NCBI GenBank assembly: GCA_003135595.1
Contig: PLCI01000158.1
Coordinates: 1 to 6,000 of the forward strand
Source of the DNA: Acidimicrobiaceae bacterium
GTDB taxonomy: Bacteria > Actinomycetota > Acidimicrobiia > Acidimicrobiales > RAAP-2
Direction: 5' to 3'
Length of the DNA: 6,000 nucleotides
Shown piece by piece: positions 5,039-6,000 of this stretch (the first letter of the stretch is position 1; each line of letters begins with the position of its first letter). Below the pieces are notes generated by a model. The model had not been told where the DNA came from. It searched no databases and saw only the letters and a program-made list of their open reading frames with translations. Made by a program: the position numbers and the translations under genes.

Positions 5039-6000
5039 ACGACCGCCAGCCACACCGTCGCGTCGAGCCCGTCGGAAAGCTCGACGGCGACGCCGTCGCC
5101 CTCCCCGAGCTCGGTCCGCACATCGTCGGCCAGCACCTCGCGCGCGAGCAGGTCGAGCTCGGCGTCGTCGAGCGCGATGCCGACGAGCCACAGCTCGACG
5201 TGGTCGGTCACCTCGAGCCCTCGGTCCTTGCGGAGCTCTTGAACCTGTCGGACGAGCTCGCGCATGGCGCCACGTCGCCGGAGGTCGTCGTCGAGCTCGA
5301 GGTCGAGTGCGACGACCTCGGCACCGGCACGCGACACCGCGAATCCCTCCTCGGCTCGTACCCGCAGCTCGAGGTCCCCGCTGTCGAGCTCGACCGCCTC
5401 GCCGTCGATCTCGACCGTGACGGTGCCGCCTGACTCGAGCGTGCGTGCTGCCGCGGCCGCGTCGAGGCTCGCCAGCGCGGCGCGCAGCCCCTGAGCGCGC
5501 TCCCCGAGCTTCGGTCCGACGGACCGGAAGTTGGGCTGCAGCTCGTAGGTGAGCACGTCGGACATCACCGCGGAGTACTCGACGAGGTCGACGTTGAGCT
5601 CGTCTTCGACCACACCCGCCGGCGGGAGCGCCGCACCCGGCGGGAGGAACACGAGCGCCCGGCGCAGGGGCTGGCGGACCTTGATCCCAGCCTCGGCTCG
5701 CGCGGCCCTGCCGAGCGAGACGACCTCTCGCGCCACCGCCATGCGCGCCTCGAGCTCGGGGTCGATCGACGCCGCGATGACACCGGGCCAGTCACAGAGG
5801 TGCACCGAGCCCGCCGACTCGACATCGACGAGGCTCGTGTACAGGTGGTCGGCGAGGAACGGGCACATTGGCGCCAGGAGCAGTGCCACGCGCACCAGCA
5901 CCTCGTGCAGCGTCGCGTGAGCCGCGAGCGAGTCCGACAAGGGAAGGTTGGGGTCCGTGCGCCAGAAGCGGCGTCGTGACCGGCGCAGGTACCAGTTGGA
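5035..6000 (-). CDS. ileS: Isoleucyl-tRNA synthetase, C-terminal part
   Basis: This is the last 321 residues of cytosolic IleRS, which charges tRNA-Ile; the catalytic and editing domains lie beyond the right edge. The visible part opens with SNWYLRRSRRRFW (residues 1-13), the start of the class Ia anticodon-binding helical bundle, and continues through LLAPMCPFLADHLY. It then enters the C-terminal extension with KVRQPLRRALV, ELNVDLVEY, LQPNFRSVGPKLGERA and LRKDRGLEVTDHVEL. These elements mark the type 2, eukaryote-like IleRS found in actinobacteria; the C-terminal cysteine zinc motif of E. coli-type IleRS is absent. The first in-frame start-like codon in the window, TTG 5940, is internal: the frame is open and homologous right up to base 6000. 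The gene converges on marR with a four-base overlap at CTAG (5035-5038), leaving no room for a terminator between them. Confidence 0.93.
   Translation of the reverse strand, partial: SNWYLRRSRRRFWRTDPNLPLSDSLAAHATLHEVLVRVALLLAPMCPFLADHLYTSLVDVESAGSVHLCDWPGVIAASIDPELEARMAVAREVVSLGRAARAEAGIKVRQPLRRALVFLPPGAALPPAGVVEDELNVDLVEYSAVMSDVLTYELQPNFRSVGPKLGERAQGLRAALASLDAAAAARTLESGGTVTVEIDGEAVELDSGDLELRVRAEEGFAVSRAGAEVVALDLELDDDLRRRGAMRELVRQVQELRKDRGLEVTDHVELWLVGIALDDAELDLLAREVLADDVRTELGEGDGVAVELSDGLDATVWLAVV

Noticed and set aside
4433..5191. Upstream extension of the yceI frame giving a 450-residue minus-strand protein
   Set aside because: The added N-terminal part is an arginine-rich translation antisense to marR and ileS. 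YceI has a good ribosome site and promoter at 4432, and its family length fits 197 residues.
4453..5433. 326-residue plus-strand open frame spanning marR and ileS
   Set aside because: A shadow frame over two well-supported genes, arginine-rich and without domain features.
1..6000. CRISPR array, tRNA/rRNA genes, insertion sequences, prophage or toxin-antitoxin genes
   Set aside because: No regularly spaced repeats, no tRNA-like cloverleaf, and no transposase, integrase or toxin motif seen in any frame.

Overview
This 6 kb window comes from a GC-rich bacterial chromosome, most likely an actinobacterium. The reasons are strong G/C preference at third codon positions, GTG starts, a GabD1-type semialdehyde dehydrogenase close to the mycobacterial enzyme, a sirtuin with the KSATISFGQ signature common in actinobacteria, and a eukaryote-like (type 2) isoleucyl-tRNA synthetase. 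I cannot assign genus or class. There are eight protein genes, two of them cut by the window edges. I see no RNA genes, CRISPR array, insertion sequence or prophage genes, and no stretch over 300 bases without a gene.

Region 1 (1-1729, minus strand) is a two-gene run: gabD1-like aldehyde dehydrogenase, then the N-terminal part of a cysteine desulfurase. The two overlap by four bases (GTGA), so they are probably co-transcribed and translationally coupled.

Region 2 (1730-3627, plus strand) starts with a 171-base divergent spacer. It is followed by a secreted, cysteine-rich, stand-alone SGNH-fold protein of visibly lower GC than its neighbours, and 11 bases later by a Sir2-family NAD-dependent deacylase whose zinc ribbon carries an unusual insertion.

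Region 3 (3645-5038) is a small regulatory module. A MarR-family repressor (plus) and a YceI-family lipid-binding-like protein (minus) are divergently transcribed from a 117-base gap. That gap holds an interrupted inverted repeat, TTGCACcAGTAT / ATACTGTGCAA, whose outer ends are -35-like hexamers facing each other. The two promoters therefore overlap inside one probable operator, which suggests joint MarR control of itself and yceI. Downstream of yceI is a 14-bp perfect hairpin (probable terminator), then a possible 42-residue single-pass membrane protein that meets sir2 tail to tail.

Region 4 (5035-6000, minus strand) is the C-terminal third of isoleucyl-tRNA synthetase. It converges on marR, and the two genes share the palindrome CTAG as overlapping stop codons.

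Most genes are housekeeping or metabolic. The parts most worth a second look are the yceI/marR promoter-operator, the atypical SGNH gene and the sirtuin zinc-ribbon insertion. I found no convincing evidence for a wholly new multi-gene system.
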